From Clostridia bacterium (GTDB taxonomy: Bacteria; Bacillota; Clostridia; UMGS1840; HGM11507), in NCBI GenBank assembly GCA_017414505.1, contig JAFQLQ010000022.1, positions 62,001-126,000 on the forward strand: a stretch of 64,000 nt of DNA, read 5' to 3'. The stretch's first letter is position 1, and each line of letters starts with the position of its first letter. The notes beneath the pieces were generated by a model. The model did no database searches, had not been told where the DNA came from, and worked only from the letters and a program-made list of their open reading frames with translations. Below, piece by piece: positions 8,889-16,476 of this stretch. Position numbers and translations under genes: made by a program.

Positions 8889-11800
8889 ATGAAAAGAATT
8901 TTAAGTCTTACAGTTGTGCTTTCTTTAATAGGAATGTGCCTTTCTTTTCCTGTTGCAGGCAGTTCGGAAGCAGTTTCCGCAGAGGCGGCTTTTGAGCTTC
9001 TTTCTGCACTGGAAATTATGGTTGGGGATGACAACGGAAATCCCAATCTTGATGCAAATATGACACGTGCTGAATTTGCACAGCTGATAAATAATATACT
9101 TTTATATTCATATAACTCGTCTGACAACACACAGTCTGTAGGATTTTTTGACGACACGGTATGGGCAAAAAATTTCTTTGGAGAAAACGAAGATTACAAT
9201 GAGCTTAAATATCCCGAAGAAAAACCAACTACATCATCATCTGCTGTTTATAAACCTGTTGATTTTGAAGATGTTCCGGCGGGACACTGGGCTTACGATG
9301 CAGTAAACTTTGTAAGAAATTACGGAATTATGCAGGGCACAACAAAAACCACATTTTTACCTGATGAAAATATCCGTACAAACGAGGTAATTAAATGTCT
9401 TATAGTACTTTTAGGCTATAAGGATCTGGCAGAGCTGGATGGCGGATATCCTGATGGTTATGTTCTGCATGCTCATAAACTGAGACTTACAACCGGCATT
9501 GCAAATACAGAATTTATAACACGTGGTTCAATCGCTGTAATGATTGATAACTGTATGGATGCTAAAATGCTTAAATTTTCTTCTATAAGTCAGAGTAACA
9601 ATGTCGGATACGATTATGATAATGAAACCACCTTTCTTACTGAAATTCTCGGTCTTGAAAAAATGACCGGCATAATGACGGATAACGGCTATACTTCAAT
9701 TCTTAAGGAAAGCAGTTATGACGGTAAATTTATTGTAATAGGTAACACACGTCTGAAAGTTTCGGAAGATGATGACTTTTCTGATTTTATAGGACGTGAT
9801 GTTGATTGCTGGTATAAAAACAGCAAGACAGAAGAGTTTGGAAAGGTTGTATTTCTACGACTCAATAACAAGGATAAGGTTACCGAAATTGACGGTGATA
9901 TTATTGAAAGCGTAAGCGGAAATCAGATTCATTATACTTCCGGTGAGTATGATGTTAAACATATTGACGTTTCCGGAGCGTATGTTATATACAACGGTAT
10001 TGCCGCAAGCGAATTTGAAACCAACGTTTTCGATATTGATTACGGTACTGTAAGCGTTGTTGAAACAAGAGATGACAGATACAAAAAAATTGTTGTAATA
10101 AACGAATTTGAAACATGGTATGTAAGTAATATTGACCCCGCAGAAAATATTATTTTCAACGGTCTTAAAAAGGGCGCATATATTGACGACGGCGAGATTA
10201 TGGAGCTGGAGCTTGATAATCCGGAATATAATATAAGTATTTATCATGCTGATGGTTCCAAAGCTGTATTTGAAAATATCAAAAAAGGCTCGGTGCTTGA
10301 TGTAATTCGTAACGGCAAGCTTATAAAAATATATATATCCAACAATGTTATTTCTGATTTCAGAGTTGTACAAATCAGAAAAGATACAGATAAAACAATC
10401 ATTTCAGACGGTGAAAGCAGTTTTGAACTGACAACCGCTTTTGAAAAAAACATTAACCGGGAAGAAATTCGTGTTGACGATATTCTTACACTGTATCTTA
10501 ACCGTAATGACCGTGTTGCATGGGCGGTAAATCAGACTAATTCAGATTTACAGGTAGCGTATGTACTTCATTGCGGCAATCCGGACAAAAACAAAAGAAC
10601 AAATGAAGTTTACGCTGTCAAAATTTATACTTTAAGCGGTATGTTCAGGGTGTACAATCTTGCGGAAAAAGTAAAGATAAGTGATGATACCGGAGAAATT
10701 TACAGAATTACCGCAGAAAGCTATTATAACAAGTACAAGGATTATGAAGGTATTTGTCGTTATACAATCAACGATGACGATGAAATAAGCTATGTTGAAT
10801 TCCCTATTCTTGATCCGAATACAACTATAAACGGCAAGCTTCATCTTATTCTTGAAACTGACGAAGATACTAAAAGTACAGACGGCTATTTCAGAGCTAA
10901 TCAGATCAACTCGTTTGGAGCAAAAGCACTTCTTAACAGTAATTCCAAGGTTATTAACTATAATCCCGATCCAAATGTTGATGACGAATCTTCCTTTAGT
11001 ATAGGAAGTGCTAGCAGCTTTTCCGATGATTCGGACAATATTGTTAAGCTGTATAGCGATGTAGAGGGGTCGTTTACAGGTAAATATGTTATAAAACACA
11101 CCGAAAGTCTTGGTAACGACTTTAATACTCTGATTTCCTTGCCCGATGTTTACATTGTAACAGATACTCTGAGAGGAATTTACCCCGATGGTAATATCGG
11201 AGATATGATTTATACCAAAAAATTCAAAATGAGTACCATAGAGGACGAAATTTTGTATTTAAATGACGGTTGTATGGAGAATATTCTTACCGAAGCTGAA
11301 ACCGGCGAAAAAGACGGAAGTAAAAATATTCGTGCTCCCTTTAACGGAACACTTGAGCCCGGAGATTTAATTCGTGTATCAAAGGACAGCGGAGGATACG
11401 TTGAATCAATAAGAATAATATGGGATGAAAACGGCAGAGATGACGATACTATGACACCCGGTATGATTCCCGGTATGAAAAAATACTGGGAGTCCGGTAG
11501 TTATAATACTAATCCGTTTGCTATAAACGGTGCATCCGGCACAGGTTACAATTTGTATGACGGTAAACCTTTTGGAAACGGCAGTTTCCGTGTTTATTAC
11601 GGATTCCCGTACAAAGTTCGTGAAGGCGGTGTTAAGCTTACAACATGGGATCTTCCTGCTTACGGCTACAACGACAGCATTGATGAAACTATGTATCTTT
11701 CCGAAGTATGGAATATTACAAGAGTTGTAACGGTTAATATCGAAGACAATGGTAATATAACAGTGAAACGAGGGGCTGCTTCAGATATTAAGCCTTATGA

Positions 11801-11894
11801 CGAATTCGGTAAGGAATGCTCGAGAATAATTAATCTTTCAAGATTTGCTACCATAGACGGAATTGTTGTTGTTAACGGATACTCCAAAAAATAA
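8889..11894 (+). CDS. Large secreted protein with N-terminal SLH-like repeats, function unknown
   Basis: A 1001-residue exported protein. The signal peptide (about 1-24) is followed by SLH-like repeats at about 30-75, 125-180 ('DVPAGHWAYDAV', then 'FLPDENIRTNEV') and 185-240, including the motif 'LLGY...GGYPDGY'. The remaining ~750 residues are beta-rich and Asp/Asn-rich, with loosely repeated 'V.YNG...D....V.VV' units, and match no enzyme family I recognise. Ribosome site GGAGGAG is well placed for the ATG. The gene at 34585 is a diverged relative (880 residues, same 'GGYP.GY' motif), also directly after an Ig+SLH gene. The pairing suggests that the two proteins act together at the S-layer; that is inference. 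The repeated beta units could form a long fibre or scaffold, but no function can be assigned. Confidence 0.8.
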   Translation: MKRILSLTVVLSLIGMCLSFPVAGSSEAVSAEAAFELLSALEIMVGDDNGNPNLDANMTRAEFAQLINNILLYSYNSSDNTQSVGFFDDTVWAKNFFGENEDYNELKYPEEKPTTSSSAVYKPVDFEDVPAGHWAYDAVNFVRNYGIMQGTTKTTFLPDENIRTNEVIKCLIVLLGYKDLAELDGGYPDGYVLHAHKLRLTTGIANTEFITRGSIAVMIDNCMDAKMLKFSSISQSNNVGYDYDNETTFLTEILGLEKMTGIMTDNGYTSILKESSYDGKFIVIGNTRLKVSEDDDFSDFIGRDVDCWYKNSKTEEFGKVVFLRLNNKDKVTEIDGDIIESVSGNQIHYTSGEYDVKHIDVSGAYVIYNGIAASEFETNVFDIDYGTVSVVETRDDRYKKIVVINEFETWYVSNIDPAENIIFNGLKKGAYIDDGEIMELELDNPEYNISIYHADGSKAVFENIKKGSVLDVIRNGKLIKIYISNNVISDFRVVQIRKDTDKTIISDGESSFELTTAFEKNINREEIRVDDILTLYLNRNDRVAWAVNQTNSDLQVAYVLHCGNPDKNKRTNEVYAVKIYTLSGMFRVYNLAEKVKISDDTGEIYRITAESYYNKYKDYEGICRYTINDDDEISYVEFPILDPNTTINGKLHLILETDEDTKSTDGYFRANQINSFGAKALLNSNSKVINYNPDPNVDDESSFSIGSASSFSDDSDNIVKLYSDVEGSFTGKYVIKHTESLGNDFNTLISLPDVYIVTDTLRGIYPDGNIGDMIYTKKFKMSTIEDEILYLNDGCMENILTEAETGEKDGSKNIRAPFNGTLEPGDLIRVSKDSGGYVESIRIIWDENGRDDDTMTPGMIPGMKKYWESGSYNTNPFAINGASGTGYNLYDGKPFGNGSFRVYYGFPYKVREGGVKLTTWDLPAYGYNDSIDETMYLSEVWNITRVVTVNIEDNGNITVKRGAASDIKPYDEFGKECSRIINLSRFATIDGIVVVNGYSKK

Positions 11895-11916
11895 TGTCCG
11901 GAAAGGATAATTTAAA

Positions 11917-13782
11917 ATGACTAATTTTTTAAGAAATTTCACCGGAAAACTTATATCAATACTGCTTGTATTTATGATGCTTGGAAATTCTGTTGTATTG
12001 GCTGAAAGCTCGTATACAGCGTCTGACTGGGCAATTGAAGAACTTGATAAGGCAAAGGAAATGAACTTAATTCCGGAATTACTTGCTGAAGCGGATTTGA
12101 CAAAGCCTGTCACAAGAAAGGAGTTTGCCGCAATTTCCGTTTTGCTTTATGAAAAGCTCTCTGGTAAAAAAGCAGAGGCGCCGGAAACAAATCCGTTTAC
12201 GGATACAGATGATGCTTTTGTTTTAAAAGCGTATAATCTGGGCATTACCGCAGGCACTTTAGAAAATACTTTTTCACCTGACTCGCTTCTTGAGAGAGAA
12301 CAGGCGGCTTCTATGCTAACAAGAGTTTATAAAAAGATAAGCTTTAAAGACTGGAGCCTTTATAAAGATGCCGATTTTAAACTGGAATACGCACAGCCTG
12401 AAAAGTTTGCTGACGATGAACAGATTTCTGATTGGGCAAAAAACAGTGTATATTTTACAGTGGCAAACGGTATTATAAAGGGCATAGGGGATAATAAATT
12501 TGCACCTAAAAATACAACAGAAGCGGAGATATTGTCCGGTTATGCAAATGCATCAAGAGAACAGGCTATAATAATAGCGGCTCGTATGACAGAGCTTGAA
12601 ATTAATTTACCTGCCGGAACCGTGGATCCGTATGATAAGGCTCATGATACACCGGATAAAGCAGACGGAAAAAATGAGAATAAATATACTGTTGCCTTTA
12701 TCGGAGGTTCGTTAACCGAGGGAGGTTCATGGATAACAACAACCAAAAAAATGCTTCAGGAAAAAATGCCTGATAAAGAAGTTATCAGCATAAATGCCGG
12801 AAAAGGCGGAACACGCTCCAACTATGGTGCGGCAAGAATTATGGAGGATGTGGGAAAATATTCTCCTGATATGGTGTTTATAGAATTTGCAGTTAACGAC
12901 TGCGGGCAGGATGGAGAAACATACAGAGCTTATACCGAAAGCATGGTAAGGCAATGTATGAAGCTTCCAAAAAAGCCTGTAATAATTTTCTTATATGCAC
13001 CGCATCCCGTTGAAAAAGATTCTGATACCTATAAAAAATGCGAAGAAACAATAATGTATAAAGAGCATATTGCAGAACATTACGGCATAAAATCCATTAA
13101 TGTTTACGACTATATGCAAAGAGACTACGAAAAAATAAAGGCTGAAAAGGGATATTCAACTTTTACTGATTATCTTTCTGAATATTATGTAAAATCCGGC
13201 GACGGCTTTGATGTTCATGGGGGATATGAAAAATACGCAGAAGCTATAATTGAAGCTTTTGAGAATGACTATGAAGGATGTATGGCTCTGCCAAAAAATG
13301 CAAAAATTTATTGTGCTGCGCAATCCAATATAGTTTCGGGAGTTTACAGGCATCTTTATGTTAATGGCTCTCAGCTTCATTTTTCCGGGCCATGGAAAAA
13401 ATATACCGTGGAAAATCAGCTTGCAACAAGCGATTCTGCCGCAAGAATAGGTGCAAAACAGTATAAATATCCGTTTTTCCCAACCGGCGTTATGCAGGTT
13501 TGCAACGAACAGGCAGCTTTTGGTTTTATGACCAAAGCAGAAGCTTTCTGCGTAAACTATATTACAAGTACGTCGGGGAATAATGTTAAGGTTTATATTG
13601 ACAACGTAGAATCGGGAACTGTTTCTACCAATTCTGCAAGTCAGAGTATAAATACCATATCTTCGTGGATTTCATTGCCAAACGACGGAAAAGAGCATAA
13701 GGTTATTCTTATAGCGGACAAACCCACAAACGATAAATATGTGTTTATGTTTGGCAGTATAATTGAAAGAAGCAACAGATAA
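11917..13782 (+). CDS. SLH-anchored SGNH/GDSL-type esterase
   Basis: Surface enzyme of 621 residues, probably removing ester groups (for example acetyl) from polysaccharide. Signal peptide 1-28. Three SLH-like repeats lie at about 30-225 ('YTASDWAIEELDKA', 'FTDTDDAFVLKAY', 'ISDWAKNSVYF'). The SGNH hydrolase domain spans about 245-450: nucleophile motif 'IGGSLTEG' (Ser265), glycine block 'GKGGTRS', 'FAVND', and 'DVHGGY' with Asp432/His434 completing the triad. The usual GDS is GGS here. The last ~160 residues form a beta-rich domain, possibly carbohydrate-binding. Ribosome site AAAGGAT. It is the last gene of the first operon; the next likely terminator is at 13981-14014. Family is clear, substrate not. 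Confidence 0.88.
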   Translation: MTNFLRNFTGKLISILLVFMMLGNSVVLAESSYTASDWAIEELDKAKEMNLIPELLAEADLTKPVTRKEFAAISVLLYEKLSGKKAEAPETNPFTDTDDAFVLKAYNLGITAGTLENTFSPDSLLEREQAASMLTRVYKKISFKDWSLYKDADFKLEYAQPEKFADDEQISDWAKNSVYFTVANGIIKGIGDNKFAPKNTTEAEILSGYANASREQAIIIAARMTELEINLPAGTVDPYDKAHDTPDKADGKNENKYTVAFIGGSLTEGGSWITTTKKMLQEKMPDKEVISINAGKGGTRSNYGAARIMEDVGKYSPDMVFIEFAVNDCGQDGETYRAYTESMVRQCMKLPKKPVIIFLYAPHPVEKDSDTYKKCEETIMYKEHIAEHYGIKSINVYDYMQRDYEKIKAEKGYSTFTDYLSEYYVKSGDGFDVHGGYEKYAEAIIEAFENDYEGCMALPKNAKIYCAAQSNIVSGVYRHLYVNGSQLHFSGPWKKYTVENQLATSDSAARIGAKQYKYPFFPTGVMQVCNEQAAFGFMTKAEAFCVNYITSTSGNNVKVYIDNVESGTVSTNSASQSINTISSWISLPNDGKEHKVILIADKPTNDKYVFMFGSIIERSNR

Positions 13783-13796
13783 TAAGTAAAAATGCG

Positions 13797-13972
13797 TACA
13801 ATACAAAAGCACCTTGTTTTAGCGATATATTTGCTTCACAAATTCGATATAACTTTACTTCATTTTGTTACGAAATGATATAAATTTCTTTTCAAGTTGC
13901 CGTAAGGCAACATATCGTATCCGTCAGGATAAATCGTACCAAAGGTATATATCAAATTACGCCAGGAATTTA
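13797..13972 (+). repeat. Array of short stem-loop repeat units
   Basis: This non-coding stretch is a chain of very small hairpins separated by GATAT/ATATC-type spacers. Visible pairs include ATTTG/CAAAT, GTTGCC-gtaa-GGCAAC, ATCC-gtca-GGAT and TACC-aaa-GGTA. I recall similar 'hairpin-GATAT' arrays as common intergenic repeats in gut Clostridia, often beside four-helix-bundle (S23-like) genes such as the one at 14046. No open frame crosses it. Confidence 0.6.
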
Positions 13973-13980
13973 TTTTGCTG

Positions 13981-14014
13981 AAAAAAGCGTACTGATAATT
14001 CAGTACGCTTTTTT
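13981..14014. terminator. Bidirectional rho-independent terminator
   Basis: A perfect 15-bp stem (AAAAAAGCGTACTGA with its exact complement) around a TAAT loop, with A and T runs at its base so it can work on both strands. It would end the surface operon from the left and the four-helix-bundle gene from the right. Confidence 0.88.
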
Positions 14015-14045
14015 CAATGGCAAAGCAGAACAATATAGATGCACT

Positions 14046-14407
14046 CTAATTATTATTTTTCTTTGCAGTATTGATTGATGAAATAAGTATCTTCTTTAAT
14101 TCAATACAATTATCAAGTATGTTTTTATCATCATAATATCCGCTTTCTACAAGCAGTTCTATCCAATATTCACTTTCCGAACATTCTTTAAGTGCTATTT
14201 GAAGTTTAGCAATAAAATCGTTTTACCATGTCCGTAAAAAGCTTCTCTTATATTTGCACCAATACTGGTTCCGCTACGAATAAGCTGATTGGTAAGTACA
14301 CTTTCTCTTTTTTCACTTTTTACTTTATTACAAACTTTTATTATATCTAACGCAAATTGCTTTGATTTTGTAAGCAAAGGGCTTTCCATAAGATTTCTCC
14401 TACTCAA
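14046..14407 (-). pseudogene. Frameshifted four-helix-bundle (S23-like) protein gene
   Basis: Reading leftward, the first frame gives 'MESPLLTKSKQFALDIIK...IRSGTSIGANIREA.YGHGKT' and then stops early. Shifting frame at the AAAACG run near 14220 restores a continuous product starting 'DFIAKLQIALKECSESEYW', continuing 'IELLVESGYYDD' and ending 'INTAKKNNN' at the stop 14046-14048. Joined, this is a normal ~115-residue four-helix-bundle protein of the family found in 23S rRNA intervening sequences and often alone in chromosomes (role unknown). The initiator is probably the internal ATG at about 14391. It is either a pseudogene by one-base indel or an assembly error. The neighbouring repeats suit an accessory insertion. 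Confidence 0.75.
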
Positions 14408-14419
14408 AAAACTTCTTCC

Positions 14420-14509
14420 TTATTCACTATTACTTATTACTTCCCAAAAATCGACAAGTGTTTTTAGGGAATAGTGAAGAGTGAATAGGTAATAAGTAAA
14501 ATCGACAAG
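14420..14509. repeat. Palindromic intergenic repeat
   Basis: An exact 11-bp inverted repeat (TTACTTATTAC at 14430-14440, GTAATAAGTAA at 14489-14499) encloses TTCACTATT/AATAGTGAA-type sequence. The 12-mer AAAATCGACAAG occurs directly repeated at 14447-14458 and 14498-14509; the second copy is one arm of the tRNA terminator. No open frame is present. Confidence 0.6.
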
Positions 14510-14532
14510 ATTCTGACGAACCTTGTCGATTT
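14499..14532 (-). terminator. Terminator of tRNA-Arg
   Basis: An 11-bp stem (AAATCGACAAG / CTTGTCGATTT) begins 1-2 bases downstream of the tRNA CCA end and, on the - strand, is followed by a T-rich tract. This fits a rho-independent terminator for the tRNA transcript. Confidence 0.7.
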
Positions 14533-14533
14533 C

Positions 14534-14608
14534 TGGCACCCCCGACCGGAATCGAACCGATAACTAATCCTTAGGAGGGACTTGTTATATCCATTTAACT
14601 ACGGGGGC
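14534..14608 (-). tRNA. tRNA-Arg, anticodon CCU
   Basis: Read on the - strand, this 75-nt gene folds as a cloverleaf. The acceptor GCCCCCG pairs with CGGGGGT (one G-U), the D arm is GTTA...TAAC, and the anticodon stem AGTCC/GGATT surrounds loop CTCCTAA (anticodon CCT, codon AGG). The T arm contains GGTTCGATTCC, and an encoded G+CCA ends the gene. AGG is a rare arginine codon in many Clostridia. The 5' portion of this tRNA is duplicated upstream at 14761-14785. Confidence 0.93.
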
Positions 14609-14795
14609 ATAAATATTCAATTTGTATTTGTTGCAGGAGTTGCATAATGGCGAATAACAAGTCCCTCCTATAATAAAAATGACTTGTTATTATGAACGAA
14701 GTGAATAACAAGGTTCGCACAGCCGTCAAAATCTTTGATTTTGGATACGGCGTGCGGTTCTTATATCCATTTAACTACGGGGGCACAGAACTATA
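14609..14795. repeat. tRNA-derived fragments and long imperfect hairpin beside tRNA-Arg
   Basis: Positions 14761-14785 repeat exactly, in direct orientation, the 25 bases at 14585-14609 (the 5' third of the tRNA). Positions 14654-14669 are an exact inverted copy of 14573-14588 (anticodon-stem region), and 14681-14690 again matches part of that. Between them, 14712-14760 forms a long imperfect hairpin with an AAAATC-TTT-GATTTT tip. No complete second tRNA and no open frame exist. The pattern resembles the footprint of a small element inserted at, or rearranged around, the tRNA gene. Confidence 0.7.
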
Positions 14796-15434
14796 TTATT
14801 TTTTGTTCTGCGTAATTTTATAGGAAAGGCTCATAAGCGAATCGCTCATATGAACATTTTCCATTGCAATATGTTCGGGAACTTTAAGATTCAGGTACGA
14901 AAAATTCCATATTCCCTTAATATCGGATTTCACAATAATATCCAGCACGCTTTTTATGGCAACAGCAGGCATTGTAAAAACAACTATATCAATTTTATTG
15001 GATGAAAGAAATTCTTCAAGATATTTAACATCGGAAATTTCTACATCCTTTATTTTTTTGCCTATTATTTCGGGATTAATATCAAAAATAGCCTTTATTT
15101 TAAAGCCGCGCTTTTCAAAATTTGTGTAATTGGCAATAGCTGTGCCAAGATGACCGGCGCCAAGAACAATAAGGCTTAACTCTGTATTGTTAAGACCTAA
15201 TATGGTGCTGATTTCTTCACGCATATTATTAACATTGTAACCGTATCCCTGCTGACCAAAGCCACCAAAACAATTAAGATCCTGACGAATCTGTGAAGCT
15301 GTTATTCCCATCAGCTTGCCAAGCTCGCCCGAAGAAATTCTCTCAATTCCTTCTTCATGTAAATCGTCAAGGTATCTTAAATATCTCGGAAGTCTTTTAA
15401 TAACAGCATCTGAGACTTTTTTTCCTTCTTTCAT
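14796..15434 (-). CDS. rex: Redox-sensing transcriptional repressor Rex
   Basis: A 212-residue NADH/NAD+-sensing repressor of fermentation and anaerobic respiration genes. The N-terminal winged helix (~1-80) contains 'VIKRLPRYLRYL', 'ISSGELGKLMGIT' and 'QIRQDLNCFGGFGQQGYGY', all hallmarks of Rex. The Rossmann domain has 'VLGAGHLGTAIANY', and the C-terminal helix is the domain-swapped dimer helix. Length matches the family (about 210). The start has an AAAGGAG ribosome site, and a likely promoter lies at 15484-15512. It appears to be a single-gene unit unrelated to the sugar genes around it. No convincing Rex operator (TTGTTAA-type palindrome) was seen at its own promoter. Confidence 0.95.
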   Translation of the reverse strand: MKEGKKVSDAVIKRLPRYLRYLDDLHEEGIERISSGELGKLMGITASQIRQDLNCFGGFGQQGYGYNVNNMREEISTILGLNNTELSLIVLGAGHLGTAIANYTNFEKRGFKIKAIFDINPEIIGKKIKDVEISDVKYLEEFLSSNKIDIVVFTMPAVAIKSVLDIIVKSDIKGIWNFSYLNLKVPEHIAMENVHMSDSLMSLSYKITQNKK

Positions 15435-15483
15435 GGAATCTTGACTCCTTTAAACTTAGATTGCACTATGCATATCACATATT

Positions 15484-15512
15484 ATTTTAACATAGTTTTT
15501 ACAATTTATCAA
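15484..15512 (-). promoter_or_regulatory. Promoter for rex
   Basis: On the - strand TTGATA, a 17-base spacer and TAAAAT lie about 50-75 bases upstream of the rex start. The -35 box falls inside the last codons of the AraC gene at 15499. Confidence 0.55.
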
Positions 15513-16353
15513 TACTTTTTAGATTATATTTTTTATAATAGCTTGGTGGTACCCCAACAGTATTTTTAAAAAGCTTGGAAAAATGCTTTATGTCGGAAAT
15601 TCCAACCTCTTCCGCTATTTTTGTAATGGAAAAAGAAGTTGTCTGCAGGAGTTCCACCGCTTTATTCATACGGTAATTAAGAAGATAGCGGTGCATGGAA
15701 GTTCCCGTATGCTGAAGAATAAGATTATTAAGGTAATTAGGGTGGTAACTGAAATGCGCAGCAATAATATCGTTTGTTATTCCTGTTTTATAATTGTTTC
15801 GTATATATAAAAGCACTTCCTGCGCAAGACGTGAGGTTTTACTGTTATGCGAAATTGCTGAAAAACGGGCACAGAACGTCAATATATCCTTCAAAATTGC
15901 AGAACAACGCTCGTTAAAGTAAATTTCACGTTTTTCGTATTCCTCAACTATTTCGGAAAATTTACCGGCAAGAGAAAAACCGTTTTTTATCACAAAATAT
16001 GAATTGAAAATTTCAACATCTTCAAAATTGAATTGTTCAAGAGTATTTTCAGCCTTTGTAATGCTTGTTGGTGCAAATGGCGCAGTTATATGATTGTTAT
16101 TTTGTGTAAAATCAAAATTAAGTCCGGAAAATTCTGCATTTTCAAAAGTCTTTACGGCATAAGTGCATCCGGAGTGCCAGTAAATTATATCACCTTTTTC
16201 CACCTCAAAACATTCTGAATTCAGGGTTATGGAAGCCCTGCCGTTGAACACAAAAAATATCCGGTGGTCTGCGGCTGTCATTTTTGTATTAAAAAAACTT
16301 TTTTCGTTATTTCTTGCGAATCTTACAAATGGGTTTATTTCGTAAAGCTTCAT
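15499..16353 (-). CDS. AraC-family regulator with cupin sensor domain
   Basis: A 284-residue cytoplasmic sugar-responsive regulator. The N-terminal half (~1-150) is a cupin-like AraC ligand pocket ('FFVFNGRASITLNSECFEVEKGDIIYW' region). The C-terminal ~100 residues contain two helix-turn-helix motifs ('ITNDIIAAHFSYHPNYLNNL' region and 'SITKIAEEVGISDIKHFSKLFK') ending in the usual 'GVPPSYYKKY'. It is divergent from the isomerase gene at 16477, with which it shares an interleaved promoter region, so it most likely controls that pair and itself. Ribosome site TTTGGAG. The inducer is unknown. Confidence 0.9.
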   Translation of the reverse strand: MKLYEINPFVRFARNNEKSFFNTKMTAADHRIFFVFNGRASITLNSECFEVEKGDIIYWHSGCTYAVKTFENAEFSGLNFDFTQNNNHITAPFAPTSITKAENTLEQFNFEDVEIFNSYFVIKNGFSLAGKFSEIVEEYEKREIYFNERCSAILKDILTFCARFSAISHNSKTSRLAQEVLLYIRNNYKTGITNDIIAAHFSYHPNYLNNLILQHTGTSMHRYLLNYRMNKAVELLQTTSFSITKIAEEVGISDIKHFSKLFKNTVGVPPSYYKKYNLKSIDKL

Positions 16354-16403
16354 AATAAAACTCCAAATCTTTATTTTATACGAATTTATATTTGAAAAGC
16401 AGG

Positions 16404-16435
16404 TTGATTATACCATATAAACGTGATATAGTCAA
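16404..16435. promoter_or_regulatory. Interleaved divergent promoters (AraC gene / isomerase operon)
   Basis: Leftward: TTGACT (complement of 16430-16435), 17-base spacer, TATAAT (complement of 16407-16412). Rightward: TTGATT 16404-16409, 17-base spacer, TATAGT 16427-16432. Each -35 overlaps the other promoter's -10, so polymerase cannot occupy both at once. This could give reciprocal control of the regulator and the catabolic genes. Confidence 0.65.
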
Positions 16436-16476
16436 GTCAGTGGAATATTTAATTTTAACTAAATGGAGGATTGAAA

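Noticed and set aside
13797..13972. CRISPR array
   Set aside because: The units are 12-16-base hairpins with short constant spacers, not long identical repeats with unique spacers, and no cas genes are present.
14761..14785. Second tRNA gene
   Set aside because: Only the 5' third of the tRNA-Arg is present; no anticodon arm, T arm or 3' acceptor follows.
15484..15512. Rex autoregulatory operator
   Set aside because: TTGTAAAAACTATGTTAAAA is too asymmetric to match the TTGTTAA/TTAACAA palindrome.
16471..16476. TTG as start of the sugar isomerase
   Set aside because: It directly abuts GGAGGA, leaving no spacer; the ATG at 16477 has a six-base spacer.
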